Under the pieces are notes generated by a model, which saw nothing but the letters and a program-made list of their open reading frames with translations, ran no database searches and was not told the origin of the DNA. From NCBI RefSeq assembly GCF_001545035.1, contig NZ_FCOJ02000012.1:62001-126000 (forward strand): DNA of 64,000 nt, in the 5' to 3' direction. Positions 51,604-61,415 of this stretch are shown in pieces (within the stretch, counting starts at the first letter, position 1; every line of letters starts with the position of its first letter). This stretch comes from Caballeronia glebae (GTDB taxonomy: Bacteria; Pseudomonadota; Gammaproteobacteria; Burkholderiales; Burkholderiaceae). Position numbers and translations under genes: made by a program.

Positions 51604-54602
51604 GCCAGAAAGACCGACTCGGAATGGGCGGGCGCATCAATCGTGCGATTCCCGTCACCTTCACGTTCAACGGCAAGACGTATCAGGGATTCGAAGGCGA
51701 TACGCTCGCGTCCGCGCTGCTCGCGAATGGCGAGCGCTTCGTGGCGCGTAGCTGGAAATATCACCGTCCGCGCGGGATCGTCACGGCGGGTGTCGAAGAG
51801 CCGAACGCCATCGTGCAACTCGAAACCGGCGCGTACACGGTGCCGAATGCGCGCGCTACCGAAGTCGAGCTTTATCAAGGACTCGTCGCGCAAAGCGTGA
51901 ACGCGAAGCCGAACATCGAGAAAGATCGCATGGCGGTCAATCAGAAGATCGCGCGCTTCATTCCCGCGGGCTTCTACTACAAGACCTTCATGTGGCCACG
52001 CAAGTTGTGGCCGAAGTACGAAGAAGTGATTCGCGATGCGGCCGGTCTCGGCGAAGCGCCCAAGCAACTGGATGCCGATCGCTACGACAAGTGCTTCGCG
52101 CATTGCGACGTGCTCGTGGTCGGCGGCGGACCTTCGGGTCTCGCGGCGGCGCATGCGGCGGGTTTGTCGGGTGCGCGCGTGATTCTCGTCGACGATCAGC
52201 GCGAACTCGGCGGTTCGCTGCTGTCGTGCCGCGCGGAAATCGACGGCAAGCCCGCGCTGCAATGGGTGCAAAAAATCGAAGCCGAACTGCGCAAGATGCC
52301 CGACGTGAAGGTTCTGTCGCGCAGCACCGCGTTCGGTTATCAGGATCACAACCTCGTCACGATCACGCAGCGTCTGACGGAACATCTGCCGATCTCCCGG
52401 CGCAGCGGCACGCGCGAACTGATGTGGAAAGTGCGTGCGAAGCGCGTCGTGCTCGCGACCGGCGCGCACGAGCGTCCGATCGTATTCGGCAACAACGATC
52501 TGCCGGGCGTCATGCTGGCGTCGGCGGTGTCGACGTACTTGCATCGCTATGCGGTGCTGCCGGGCCGCAGCGCAGTCGTGTTCACGAACAACGACGACGC
52601 GTATCAATGCGCGCTCGATCTCAAGGCGGCGGGCGCGGACGTGACCGTCGTCGATCCGCGTCCGGCCGAATCGAAGGGCACGTTGCCCGCCGCCGCGCGT
52701 CGCTATGGCGTGCGCGTGCTGAACAACGCGGTCGTCACCGCCGCGCGCGGCAAGTTGCGCGTCGCATCGGTGGAAGTGGCTTCGTTCGCGAAGGGTCAGG
52801 TCGGCCAGAAGCAGACGGACCTGCAATGCGATCTCGTCGCGATGTCGGGCGGCTGGAGCCCGGTGCTGCACCTCTTCGCGCAATCGGGCGGCAAGGCGCA
52901 CTGGCACGAAGAAAAAGCGTGCTTCGTGCCGGGCAAGGCGATGCAACCGGAAAGCAGCGTCGGCGCATGCGCGGGCGAGTTCTCGCTCTCGCGCGGCATC
53001 CGCATCGGCGCCGAAGGCGGCGTGGAAGCGGCGCGCGCGGCGGGTCATATCGTCGTGAAGCCGAATCCCGTGCAAGTTGCCGAGATCGTCGAAGCGCCGA
53101 TGCTGCCGCTGTGGATCGTCGGCGACAAGGAAATGTCGACGCGCGGCCCGAAGCAGTTCGTCGATTTCCAGAACGACGTGTCGGCGGCGGACATCTATCT
53201 GGCGGCGCGCGAAGGCTTCGAATCGGTCGAGCACGTGAAGCGTTATACGGCGATGGGCTTCGGCACCGATCAGGGCAAGCTCGGCAACATCAACGGCATG
53301 GCGATCCTCGCGCAAGCGCTGGGCAAGACGATTCCCGAGACCGGCACGACGACCTTCCGCCCGAATTACACGCCTGTCACTTTCGGCACGTTCGCGGGCC
53401 GCGAGCTGGGCGAGTTTCTCGATCCGGTGCGCAAGACCGCGATCCACGAATGGCACGTCGAGAACGGCGCGATGTTCGAGGATGTCGGCAACTGGAAGCG
53501 TCCGTGGTACTACCCGAAGGCGGGCGAGGACATGCACGCGGCGGTCGCGCGTGAATCGCTCGCGGTGCGTCAGAGCGTCGGCATGCTCGACGCATCGACG
53601 CTCGGCAAGATCGACATTCAAGGTCCGGATTCGGCGAAGCTGCTGAACTGGATGTACACGAATCCGTGGAGCAAGCTCGAAGTCGGCAAGTGCCGCTATG
53701 GTCTGATGCTCGACGAGAACGGCATGATCTTCGACGACGGCGTGACCGTGCGTCTCGGCGAACAGCACTACATGATGACGACGACGACCGGCGGCGCGGC
53801 GCGCGTGCTCACGTGGCTCGAACGCTGGCTGCAAACCGAATGGCCCGACATGCGCGTGCGTCTCGCATCCGTGACGGATCACTGGGCGACGTTCGCGGTC
53901 GTCGGCCCGAACAGCCGCAAGGTGCTGCAGAAGGTGTGTCACGACATCGACTTCGCGAACGCGGCGTTCCCCTTCATGAGCTATCGCGATGGCACGGTGG
54001 CGGGCGCGGCGGCGCGCGTGATGCGCATCAGCTTCTCGGGCGAACTCGCGTATGAAGTCAACGTGCCCGCGAACGTCGGACGCGCGGTCTGGGAAGCGCT
54101 CATGGTCGCGGGCGCGGAATTCGACATCACGCCGTACGGCACGGAAACCATGCACGTGCTGCGCGCGGAGAAGGGCTACATCATCGTCGGTCAGGATACG
54201 GACGGCTCGATGACGCCTTACGACCTCGGCATGGGCGGCCTGGTCGCGAAGTCGAAGGACTTCATCGGCAAGCGGTCGCTCACGCGTTCGGATACGGCCA
54301 AGCAGGGGCGCAAGCAGTTCGTCGGCCTGCTCACCGACGATCCCTCGTTCGTGCTGCCCGAAGGCGCGCAGATCGTCGCGGGTCCGTTCCAGGGCGAGAC
54401 CGCGCCGATGCTCGGACACGTCACGTCGAGCTATTACAGCCCTGTTTTGAAGCGCTCGATTGCGCTGGCCGTCGTGAAGGGCGGTCTCGACAAGATCGGC
54501 GAATCGGTCATGATTCCGCTCGCGAACGGCAAGCGGGTCAACGCGAAAATCACCAGTTCGGTGTTCTACGACAGCGAAGGAGCACGTCAACATGTTGAAT
54601 GA
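51600..54602 (+). CDS. soxA: Sarcosine oxidase subunit alpha
   Basis: 1000 aa, the normal length. The order is: an N-terminal ferredoxin-fold domain (about 15-105), a pyridine-nucleotide/flavin disulphide-reductase-like domain (about 165-580; GGGPSGLAAAHAAGLSGARV near 175), and a C-terminal aminomethyltransferase-like folate-binding domain (about 605-990; YGLMLDENGMIFDDGV). The last domain passes the sarcosine methyl to tetrahydrofolate as 5,10-methylene-THF. It overlaps both neighbours (soxD and soxG). Confidence 0.97.
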   Translation: MSQKDRLGMGGRINRAIPVTFTFNGKTYQGFEGDTLASALLANGERFVARSWKYHRPRGIVTAGVEEPNAIVQLETGAYTVPNARATEVELYQGLVAQSVNAKPNIEKDRMAVNQKIARFIPAGFYYKTFMWPRKLWPKYEEVIRDAAGLGEAPKQLDADRYDKCFAHCDVLVVGGGPSGLAAAHAAGLSGARVILVDDQRELGGSLLSCRAEIDGKPALQWVQKIEAELRKMPDVKVLSRSTAFGYQDHNLVTITQRLTEHLPISRRSGTRELMWKVRAKRVVLATGAHERPIVFGNNDLPGVMLASAVSTYLHRYAVLPGRSAVVFTNNDDAYQCALDLKAAGADVTVVDPRPAESKGTLPAAARRYGVRVLNNAVVTAARGKLRVASVEVASFAKGQVGQKQTDLQCDLVAMSGGWSPVLHLFAQSGGKAHWHEEKACFVPGKAMQPESSVGACAGEFSLSRGIRIGAEGGVEAARAAGHIVVKPNPVQVAEIVEAPMLPLWIVGDKEMSTRGPKQFVDFQNDVSAADIYLAAREGFESVEHVKRYTAMGFGTDQGKLGNINGMAILAQALGKTIPETGTTTFRPNYTPVTFGTFAGRELGEFLDPVRKTAIHEWHVENGAMFEDVGNWKRPWYYPKAGEDMHAAVARESLAVRQSVGMLDASTLGKIDIQGPDSAKLLNWMYTNPWSKLEVGKCRYGLMLDENGMIFDDGVTVRLGEQHYMMTTTTGGAARVLTWLERWLQTEWPDMRVRLASVTDHWATFAVVGPNSRKVLQKVCHDIDFANAAFPFMSYRDGTVAGAAARVMRISFSGELAYEVNVPANVGRAVWEALMVAGAEFDITPYGTETMHVLRAEKGYIIVGQDTDGSMTPYDLGMGGLVAKSKDFIGKRSLTRSDTAKQGRKQFVGLLTDDPSFVLPEGAQIVAGPFQGETAPMLGHVTSSYYSPVLKRSIALAVVKGGLDKIGESVMIPLANGKRVNAKITSSVFYDSEGARQHVE

Positions 54603-55245
54603 GATCAAAGGTTCTTCGACGGTCGTCGATCGCGCAATCAGCGGACAGGGTGTGTGGCAGGAGTCTCCGCTCGTCGGCGCCGATGCGTTGATGAAGGCGC
54701 ATCAGAGCGGTTCGCCGAAGGCGTTTCGTCTGACGGAGCGGCCGTTCCTCGCACTCGTGAACGTGCGTGGCGATACGCGCGATCCGGCCTTCGTGAACGC
54801 GGTGCAGAACGTGATCGGCTGCACGCCGCCCGAGAAGGCGAACACCATCGCGCGCGGCAACGGTTACGCGATGCTGTGGCTCGGTCCCGATGAATGGCTC
54901 GTCCGTTCGGATACGGCGCACGACGCATCGCGTGCCGCGCCGCTCGAAGCGAAGCTGCGCGAGGCGTTCGTCGGGCAGTTCTCGGCGGCGGTGGATATCG
55001 GCAGCGGTTATACGGTGCTCGAAATCGATGGTCCGAAGACGCGCGAAGTGCTCTCGCGCGGCTGTCCGCTCGATCTGCATCCGAAGCTTTTCAGCGAAGG
55101 ACAGTGCGCGCAGAGCCATTATTTCAAGGCTTCCCTGACGCTCGTGCCGCTGGGCGGCGATCGCTTCGAGATGATCGTGCGCCGCAGTTTCGCCGATTAC
55201 TTCGTGAAGATGATGCTCGACGCCGCCGCGCCGTTGCTCTCATGA
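54592..55245 (+). CDS. soxG: Sarcosine oxidase subunit gamma
   Basis: 217 aa. It belongs to the SoxG family, related in fold to the N-terminal part of aminomethyltransferase: YAMLWLGPDEWLV near 97, FSAAVDIGSGYTVLEIDGP near 134 and ALTLVPLGGDRFEMIVRRSFADY-type C-terminus. It completes the heterotetramer. It begins within the last codons of soxA, and its stop overlaps the start of the FolB-like gene. Confidence 0.95.
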   Translation: MLNEIKGSSTVVDRAISGQGVWQESPLVGADALMKAHQSGSPKAFRLTERPFLALVNVRGDTRDPAFVNAVQNVIGCTPPEKANTIARGNGYAMLWLGPDEWLVRSDTAHDASRAAPLEAKLREAFVGQFSAAVDIGSGYTVLEIDGPKTREVLSRGCPLDLHPKLFSEGQCAQSHYFKASLTLVPLGGDRFEMIVRRSFADYFVKMMLDAAAPLLS

Positions 55246-55679
55246 AGCCGTTCGAACCGCTCGAAGCTGGCGGACAAGGCTGGCGCGTGATCGTCGACGA
55301 GTTGATCGTGAAGACGCGCGTCGGCTTGTACGAGCATGAGCATGAAGCACCGCAGCCCGTGTGCATCGACGCCAGCCTGCGTTATCGCGGCATGCCGCAT
55401 GAATCGAACGATGGTCTGATCGATTACGAAGCGTGGTGCAATCGTGTGAGTGCGTTTCTCGAAGCGAAGTCGCATACGCGTTTGCTTGAGACGCTCGCGG
55501 TGGAGATTGCCGCGCTCTCGTTCGAGGAGTGGCCCGCGCTCGATGCGCTCACGCTGACGCTGCACAAGCCGAAGATTCGCGAGGGCACGAAACGTCTCGG
55601 GCTCGAACTCGACTGGCGTCGCGCGGATTTCGATGCGTGGCGCCTGCGGGCTGACGCGCGGCACGCGATCGTGCGATGA
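55242..55679 (+). CDS. FolB-like dihydroneopterin aldolase family protein
   Basis: 145 aa tunnelling-fold protein. It retains the FolB landmarks: Glu in VGLYEHEHEAPQ (about 28-39), Tyr in GLIDYEAWCN near 63, TRLLETLAVEIA near 82 and the catalytic-type Lys in LHKPKIREG near 112. FolB converts dihydroneopterin to the hydroxymethyl pterin used for folate. Coupling to soxG by an ATGA overlap suggests it supports folate supply for sarcosine oxidase, or a related pterin reaction. It may be a second, specialised copy. Confidence 0.85.
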   Translation: MKPFEPLEAGGQGWRVIVDELIVKTRVGLYEHEHEAPQPVCIDASLRYRGMPHESNDGLIDYEAWCNRVSAFLEAKSHTRLLETLAVEIAALSFEEWPALDALTLTLHKPKIREGTKRLGLELDWRRADFDAWRLRADARHAIVR

Positions 55680-55939
55680 ATGCTTCGCGCGATGCGGCGG
55701 CGCAGTTGTCCGAGCGTGTGTGCAAGGAGCATGACGCGGGCGCGGCGCTCGCGCTGCTGGATCGGAGCATCGCGTTGAAGCATCGGCGTATTGCGTTGAT
55801 TCGCTATCTGCATGCGCAGTATCTCGATGCGCCGCTTGAGGCGCGGCATCATGAGTATGTGAGGGCGATCGCGGCGCGGTTGAGTGCGGAGGCGGTGGTG
55901 GGGGTTGTTAAGGCGGCGCGGGGGAGGTTTGAGGGGTGA
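55676..55939 (+). CDS. Small protein at the end of the sox operon
   Basis: 87 aa, Ala/Arg-rich, helical, soluble, no recognised family (SLNRRIALIRYLHAQYLDA-like segments around residue 40; actual text LKHRRIALIRYLHAQYLDA). It starts in the FolB-like stop codon (ATGA) and keeps the operon's codon bias until about 55900, where GTG/GGG-rich codons take over. It is probably translated with the operon; its role is unknown. It ends 14 bases before the degenerate CRISPR repeat. Confidence 0.62.
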   Translation: MNASRDAAAQLSERVCKEHDAGAALALLDRSIALKHRRIALIRYLHAQYLDAPLEARHHEYVRAIAARLSAEAVVGVVKAARGRFEG

Positions 55940-55953
55940 GGTTTGGCCGGAGC

Positions 55954-55980
55954 GGTGGGCTCCGCGTAGGCGGAGGAGCC
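55954..55980 (-). repeat. Degenerate terminal CRISPR repeat
   Basis: GGTGGGCTCCGCGTAGGCGG followed by AGGAGCC keeps the repeat's dyad core and both ends but differs at several positions. It is separated from the first regular repeat by exactly 33 bases, the normal spacer length. A decayed repeat marks the trailer (oldest) end, so the leader is on the right. Confidence 0.85.
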
Positions 55981-56013
55981 GGGCCGTCACCCGATTACTG
56001 GACAGAGGATCAG

Positions 56014-58482
56014 GGTCTATCTCCGCGCACGCGGAGGAACCTTGCGAGCAGGTCGACGTATCCCGACAATCTCGGGTCTATCTCCGCGCACGCGGAGGAA
56101 CCCTCGCTCGAAAGGGATGGAATGGACGCGGCATGGGTCTATCTCCGCGCACGCGGAGGAACCGCGTGGACTGCTCGCTGCTCGTCTCGGGCCAGCGGTC
56201 TATCTCCGCGCACGCGGAGGAACCGGAAGTTCAACCTCGACGCATTGACCGCGAAAAGGTCTATCTCCGCGCACGCGGAGGAACCGCGAAGCGGCGAGTT
56301 CATGCTGCGTTCTCCTTGGGTCTATCTCCGCGCACGCGGAGGAACCCGCGATTCGTGCGCGACATGCTACGGCAAGGGGGGGCTATCTCCGCGCACCGGA
56401 GGAACCTCAAGCTGGCGGTCCGCGATAACCCCGCATCGGGGTCTATCTCCGCGCACGCGGAGGAACCATGACGCCGCCTGCGGCGGGCGGAATTCCGCCG
56501 GGTCTATCTCCGCGCACGCGGAGGAACCAATTCTGTGAACATTTCACCAAACGCAGCCTGCGGTCTAACTCCGCGCACGCGGAGGAACCGAAATATTCAA
56601 CAATGCGCACACATTCAGCAGAGGTCTATCTCCGCGCACGCGGAGGAACCGCGCGGTTCCACGCAGGAATGATCGCGAGAAACGGTCTATCTCCGCGCAC
56701 GCGGAGGAACCCATCAAAAGAAAGCGGCAGCGAGGCCGAATAAGGGTCTATCTCCGCGCACGCGGAGGAACCGACGCCAAATTCGGCATTGATCGCGGCT
56801 CGCAGGGTCCATCTCCGCGCACGCGGAGGAACCTCGCGCTCTTGTCGGGCCGCAGCGAGGCTATTGGGTCTATGTCCGCGCACGCGGAGGAACCAGGCTG
56901 CGCAGTTCGCTTCTTACTACCGATGGCGGTCTATCTCCGCGCACGCGGAGGAACCCGTGCGATTTGCTCCAGCACTTCGACCGTTGGAGGTCTATCTCCG
57001 CGCACGCGGAGGAACCCGTAATGACTGCCGCCGGGTCGAATCGGGCGCGGGTCTATCTCCGCGCACGCGGAGGAACCGCGTACGAGCTCGAGGAAATCAG
57101 ATGAGCAAGGGGTCTATCTCCGCGCACGCGGAGGAACCAAATTCAAACTCCACGGGTGTTCGTCCCGCTACGGTCTATCTCCGCGCACGCGGAGGAACCT
57201 ACCAGCGGCTTGGCTATGCGCGCGATCGGGTGGGTCTATCTCCGCGCACGCGGAGGAACCGCCACCTTCAAAAGTTGCTACGCGGGCGAGTGGGGTCTAT
57301 CTCCGCGCACGCGGAGGAACCTAAGGCTTTAAGCGTTTTTGCGCGGTCTACTGGGGTCTATCTCCGCGCACGCGGAGGAACCGCAATGCGTGATGCTTTT
57401 CGGCAATAGCCAGAAGGTCTGTCTCCGCGCACGCGGAGGAACCAATACGAACAGCAGTTCGTACTTGTCAGCGTACGGTCTATCTCCGCGCACGCGGAGG
57501 AACCCGCGCGATGGCGTCCAAAAGCATCGCGGGCGCGGGTCTATCTCCGCGCACGCGGAGGAACCGGCCGAGCAGCGTGCTGTAGTCGATCGTCATACGG
57601 TCTATCTCCGCGCACGCGGAGGAACCCGACGGCGGGGATTTGTTCATGGAGATTTTCGAGGTATATCTCCGCGCACGCGGAGGAACCACGAATAGCGAGC
57701 GCGCATCGAGTTCGTCCTCGGGTCTATCTCCGCGCACGCGGAGGAACCTGACACACTGAACATTTTTTCTCCTCTGGTCACGGTCTATCTCCGCGCACGC
57801 GGAGGAACCTGCGTTTTGACCGCTTGATCGTCGTCGCACACGGGTCTATCTCCGCGCACGCGGAGGAACCGATGCGTGGATCGAGAGCCATCTAGAACCC
57901 TCCGGTCTATCTCCGCGCACGCGGAGGAACCGAGAACGCGAACATGCCGCCGCCGCTCACGCCGGGTCTATCTCCGCGCACGCGGAGGAACCCGAGACTC
58001 GAAACTCGGCGGACTCTCGTCCGAGGGTCTATCTCCGCGCACGCGGAGGAACCGTGCGCCAGTGCGCCTCTAAGACGGGCAGCTGGGGTCTATCTCCGCG
58101 CACGCGGAGGAACCCGTCCGATTGTTGATATAGAGCGACTCAGTGCGGGGTCTATCTCCGCGCACGCGGAGGAACCCCGAAAAGGTTGTTGATGCCGTTT
58201 GACGCGCGCGGGTCTATCTCCGCGCACGCGGAGGAACCATGGATTTGATCGCATCGATGCGCGCCTCGTCGGGTCTATCTCCGCGCACGCGGAGGAACCC
58301 CCCAAAGAGTTTCGAGATCATTTCGCCACCGAGGTCTATCTCCGCGCACGCGGAGGAACCTCGCCGCCTACCAATATCGAGAGCACGTTCACGGGTCTAT
58401 CTCCGCGCACGCGGAGGAACCTACCCCATGCCGCCTTTTACACAGCCGATGCAGGGTCTATCTCCGCGCACGCGGAGGAACC
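56014..58482 (-). CRISPR. Type I-E CRISPR array, 41 repeats / 40 spacers
   Basis: 41 copies of a 28-base repeat, in plus-strand sense GGTCTATCTCCGCGCACGCG then GAGGAACC, at 61-base periods with 33-base spacers. Two spacers are 34 bases (58115-58148 and 58177-58210). In the minus sense the repeat begins GGTTCCTCCGCG and ends GAGATAGACC, aligning with the E. coli I-E repeat and its AUAAACC-type 5' handle, so transcription is leftward from 58483. Variant repeats: 56380 (one base missing, T3G), 56562, 56806, 56867, 57416 and 57660. All spacers look different from one another. Confidence 0.97.
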
Positions 58483-58755
58483 TCTACCAACTATCTTCGT
58501 GATTTAAAAGAACAAACGACCAAATCGATGTTCTGAATTTGGCACGCGGCCAAGAGTATGTCTAGCCTTCGGACCGCTGTCAAACATCGCAACTCCGAAC
58601 TGACGCTGCACAAACAATCAGACATTCCTCCACGAAAATTCAGCAAATTCGTATGGAGGCCGACCTGTTCTTATCGTAAAAAAATAGGTATCCAAACTAA
58701 ATGACGGCAGTGTGACATCTCTGCCAAGAGGCAATTACACACGACTCGACGGCGC
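58483..58755. promoter_or_regulatory. CRISPR leader and divergent cas3 promoter region
   Basis: 273-bp A/T-rich stretch (for example GATTTAAAAGAACAAACGACC near 58501, CGTAAAAAAATAGGTATCC near 58675) between the leader-proximal repeat and cas3. It should carry the leftward pre-crRNA promoter and integration signals, plus the rightward cas promoter. No gene is seen. Confidence 0.8.
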
Positions 58756-61407
58756 ATGGATACAAAAGCAGAAGCAAACCAAACCGACACCTTCATCGCG
58801 TGGGGCAAGCGCCCGCGCGACGGAGACGAGCACTCGCCCTTTCATCCGCTTTGCGATCATATGCTGGATGTCGCGGCGTGCTTCCTGGCGATTGCAGAGT
58901 GCGGGCGCATTCGCGATGCCCTGATCCACACCGCCGGCCGCGCATTGACCGGACAAGATATCGAGCGGCTCGCAGCGCTCGTCTATCTGCACGACTTCGG
59001 TAAAGCCAACAGCGGCTTTCAGGCGAAACGATGGAAAGCTTCCGCGCCGCGCGAGTGGCCGCAAAAAGCGGGGCACGGTGTCGAGGCAGTCTTTGCGTTC
59101 GGCCTGGAAGAAGAGTTGCTAGCAGGGCTGCCTATCGAAGCAATGTTGAAATGGGACGGCGGGGTCGATGACCTTTTGCGTGCGAGCTTGGGCCACCACG
59201 GTCGTCCCGTCCAGGATCGACGTGGAGTTGATCCGCTGATATGGCGGCCCGTGCGGGATGCGTCGGGTCGCGAACTCTACAGTCCTGCCAACACGCTGAA
59301 ACAAATCGGCGACGCCTTGCGCCAGCACTTTCCGCTCGCGTTCGAACCCGGCGGCGAACCGCTGCCGTCCACGCCGGCTTTCGTCCACTTGTTCGCGGGC
59401 CTCGTGCAACTCGCGGACTGGCTTGGCTCCGACGTGCGCTTCTTCGAGTTCAGCGAACCGGGTTCCGCGCGCACGCTGAAAGACGCGCGCGACCGGGCAT
59501 CGAAGGCTGTCGGAGCCATTGGGCTCGATACTTCGGCGCTTCGCGCACAGTTGATTCGCGACGGATTCTCTTTTCAATCCACATTTGGAGTGAAGGCGCC
59601 ACACCCGGCTCAAAGCGCGCTGGGAGAGGAAGGACTCGGCCCGCTGCTCATACTCGAATCGGAAACCGGCAGTGGCAAAACGGAAGCCGCGCTATGGCGG
59701 TTCGCGAAGCTCTTCGAGGCAGGCAAGGTCGACTCGCTGTATTTCGCGCTGCCTACGCGCGTGGCCGCCGCTCAAGTCTATGAGCGCGTCCGCAAATTCG
59801 TCGGGCGTCTCTGGCCCGCGAATGCGCCGGTCGTCGTGCGCGCCTTGCCGGGCTATGAAAGCGCGGATGGCAACGAAAAGTCCGCATTGCCGGATTTCCA
59901 GGTCTTGTGGTCCGATCTTCCCGGCGATGAGAAGGCGCACCAGCGCTGGGCCGCCGAGTCGCCGAAGCGGTTTCTCGCGGCGACGATCGCCGTGGGCACC
60001 ATCGATCAGGCATTGCTCGCGGCGCTCAAAGTGCGACATGCGCATCTGCGTCATGCAACGCTTTGCCGGTCCTTGCTGGTCGTCGATGAAGTTCATGCAT
60101 CCGACGCCTATATGTCGCAAGTGCTGGAGCAACTCCTGAAGGCGCATTGCGCAACGGGCGGCCATGCACTGCTTTTGTCGGCGACGCTTGGGTCGAGTCA
60201 GCGCGTGCGGTTTCAGCGCATCGCAAGCGCGGGCGAGCAAGTCGCGGCGTCGGACATCGAAGAGGCCTTGGAATGGCCGTACCCTGCGCTCACCAGCGGT
60301 CGTACCGTTCGAGCACTGCCCGCCTCGGGCGCGTCGAAGATAGTCCACTGGCAAACCCTCAACGCAATCGACGACCACGAGCGCGTCGCCCGCCTTGCAT
60401 TCGACGCGGCGCAAGAAGGCGCGCGCGTGCTGATCGTTCGCAATACGGTGCCGGCCGCAATCGCCACGCAAAAGGCGGTGGAAGCGTTGGTCGATGCATC
60501 CGGCGATCGCGCATGGCTGTTCGATCTCGATGGCGTGCCAACCTTGCATCACAGCCGCTTCAGCCGACAGGACCGGCCGCGTCTCGATGCGAAAGTAGAA
60601 GAACGCGTCGGCAAAGTGCGCAATGGAATGCGGGCGTGCATCGTCGTCGGCACGCAGACGCTCGAACAAAGTCTCGATATCGACGCGGACCTGCTCATCA
60701 CGGACATCTGCCCGATGGACGTGCTCTTGCAGCGAATCGGCCGTTTGCACCGTCATGAGCGCAACGCGGACGAACGGCCGAAGGGCTTTCATGAAGCGCG
60801 CGCGTGGGTGCTGATACCCGCGAACGGCTCGTTCGACGATTGCCTCAAAGCGCCGCGCAACGGGCTTGGGCGGCTAAAAGGCGGCGGCGGCGTTTATCCC
60901 GACCTGCGCATGATCGAAGCGACGCGCCGCCTGATCCGCGAACAATCCAGCCGCGTGATTCCGCTCGAAAACCGCGCGCTGGTGGAACGCGCGACCCATC
61001 CCGATTGCCTGCATTCCATACAACGGGAACTCGGCGCGTCGTGGGAGCAACTGGCGCAACAACTTGAAGGTGGCACGAGCGCCAAGCGATCCATCGCGCA
61101 ACTCCAGACGCTTCTGTATGACGAGGGATTCGAAGGACTGGCATTCCCGGACGGCGACGAGCGCATCGCCACGCGTCTCGGCGCGGCGGATCGTCTCGTC
61201 GAATTCGATCCGCCCGAACGTGGGCCATTCGGCTCGGACGTCCGTCAGATCGCTATCCGTTTTCACATGCTGCCGAGCGGGCTCGATCCGGACGCGACGC
61301 CGACTTCCATCGTCCGTCATGACGGCGGTTTCGAGTTTGCGTTGGGCGCGGCTCGCTATTCGTATAGCCGTTTCGGGATCGAGAAGATCCGCTTAAACAA
61401 TAGCTAG
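58756..61407 (+). CDS. cas3: CRISPR-associated helicase-nuclease Cas3 (type I-E)
   Basis: 883 aa. The HD nuclease domain is at about 15-230, with His30 (FHPLCDHMLDVA) and His79-Asp80 (YLHDFGKANSG). The SF2 helicase has Walker A ESETGSGKTEAAL near 300, DEVH box VVDEVHASDAYM near 443, motif III LLSATLG near 475 and motif VI LLQRIGRLHRH near 658. It degrades DNA bound by Cascade. Length and domain order are standard for I-E. It starts 273 bases from the array's leader end and heads the cas operon. Confidence 0.97.
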   Translation: MDTKAEANQTDTFIAWGKRPRDGDEHSPFHPLCDHMLDVAACFLAIAECGRIRDALIHTAGRALTGQDIERLAALVYLHDFGKANSGFQAKRWKASAPREWPQKAGHGVEAVFAFGLEEELLAGLPIEAMLKWDGGVDDLLRASLGHHGRPVQDRRGVDPLIWRPVRDASGRELYSPANTLKQIGDALRQHFPLAFEPGGEPLPSTPAFVHLFAGLVQLADWLGSDVRFFEFSEPGSARTLKDARDRASKAVGAIGLDTSALRAQLIRDGFSFQSTFGVKAPHPAQSALGEEGLGPLLILESETGSGKTEAALWRFAKLFEAGKVDSLYFALPTRVAAAQVYERVRKFVGRLWPANAPVVVRALPGYESADGNEKSALPDFQVLWSDLPGDEKAHQRWAAESPKRFLAATIAVGTIDQALLAALKVRHAHLRHATLCRSLLVVDEVHASDAYMSQVLEQLLKAHCATGGHALLLSATLGSSQRVRFQRIASAGEQVAASDIEEALEWPYPALTSGRTVRALPASGASKIVHWQTLNAIDDHERVARLAFDAAQEGARVLIVRNTVPAAIATQKAVEALVDASGDRAWLFDLDGVPTLHHSRFSRQDRPRLDAKVEERVGKVRNGMRACIVVGTQTLEQSLDIDADLLITDICPMDVLLQRIGRLHRHERNADERPKGFHEARAWVLIPANGSFDDCLKAPRNGLGRLKGGGGVYPDLRMIEATRRLIREQSSRVIPLENRALVERATHPDCLHSIQRELGASWEQLAQQLEGGTSAKRSIAQLQTLLYDEGFEGLAFPDGDERIATRLGAADRLVEFDPPERGPFGSDVRQIAIRFHMLPSGLDPDATPTSIVRHDGGFEFALGAARYSYSRFGIEKIRLNNS

Positions 61408-61415
61408 AGCCCTTC

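Noticed and set aside
51531..54608. 1025-codon open frame antisense to soxA
   Set aside because: It is a high-GC codon-bias shadow, rich in Arg/His/Ala with no domain; the plus-strand frame is an unmistakable SoxA.
55884..58507. Long overlapping reading frames with repeated LSPRTRRN, SISAHAEEP and YLRARGGT segments
   Set aside because: They are translations of the CRISPR repeat in three frames and do not represent proteins; the same holds for the minus-strand frames of this interval.
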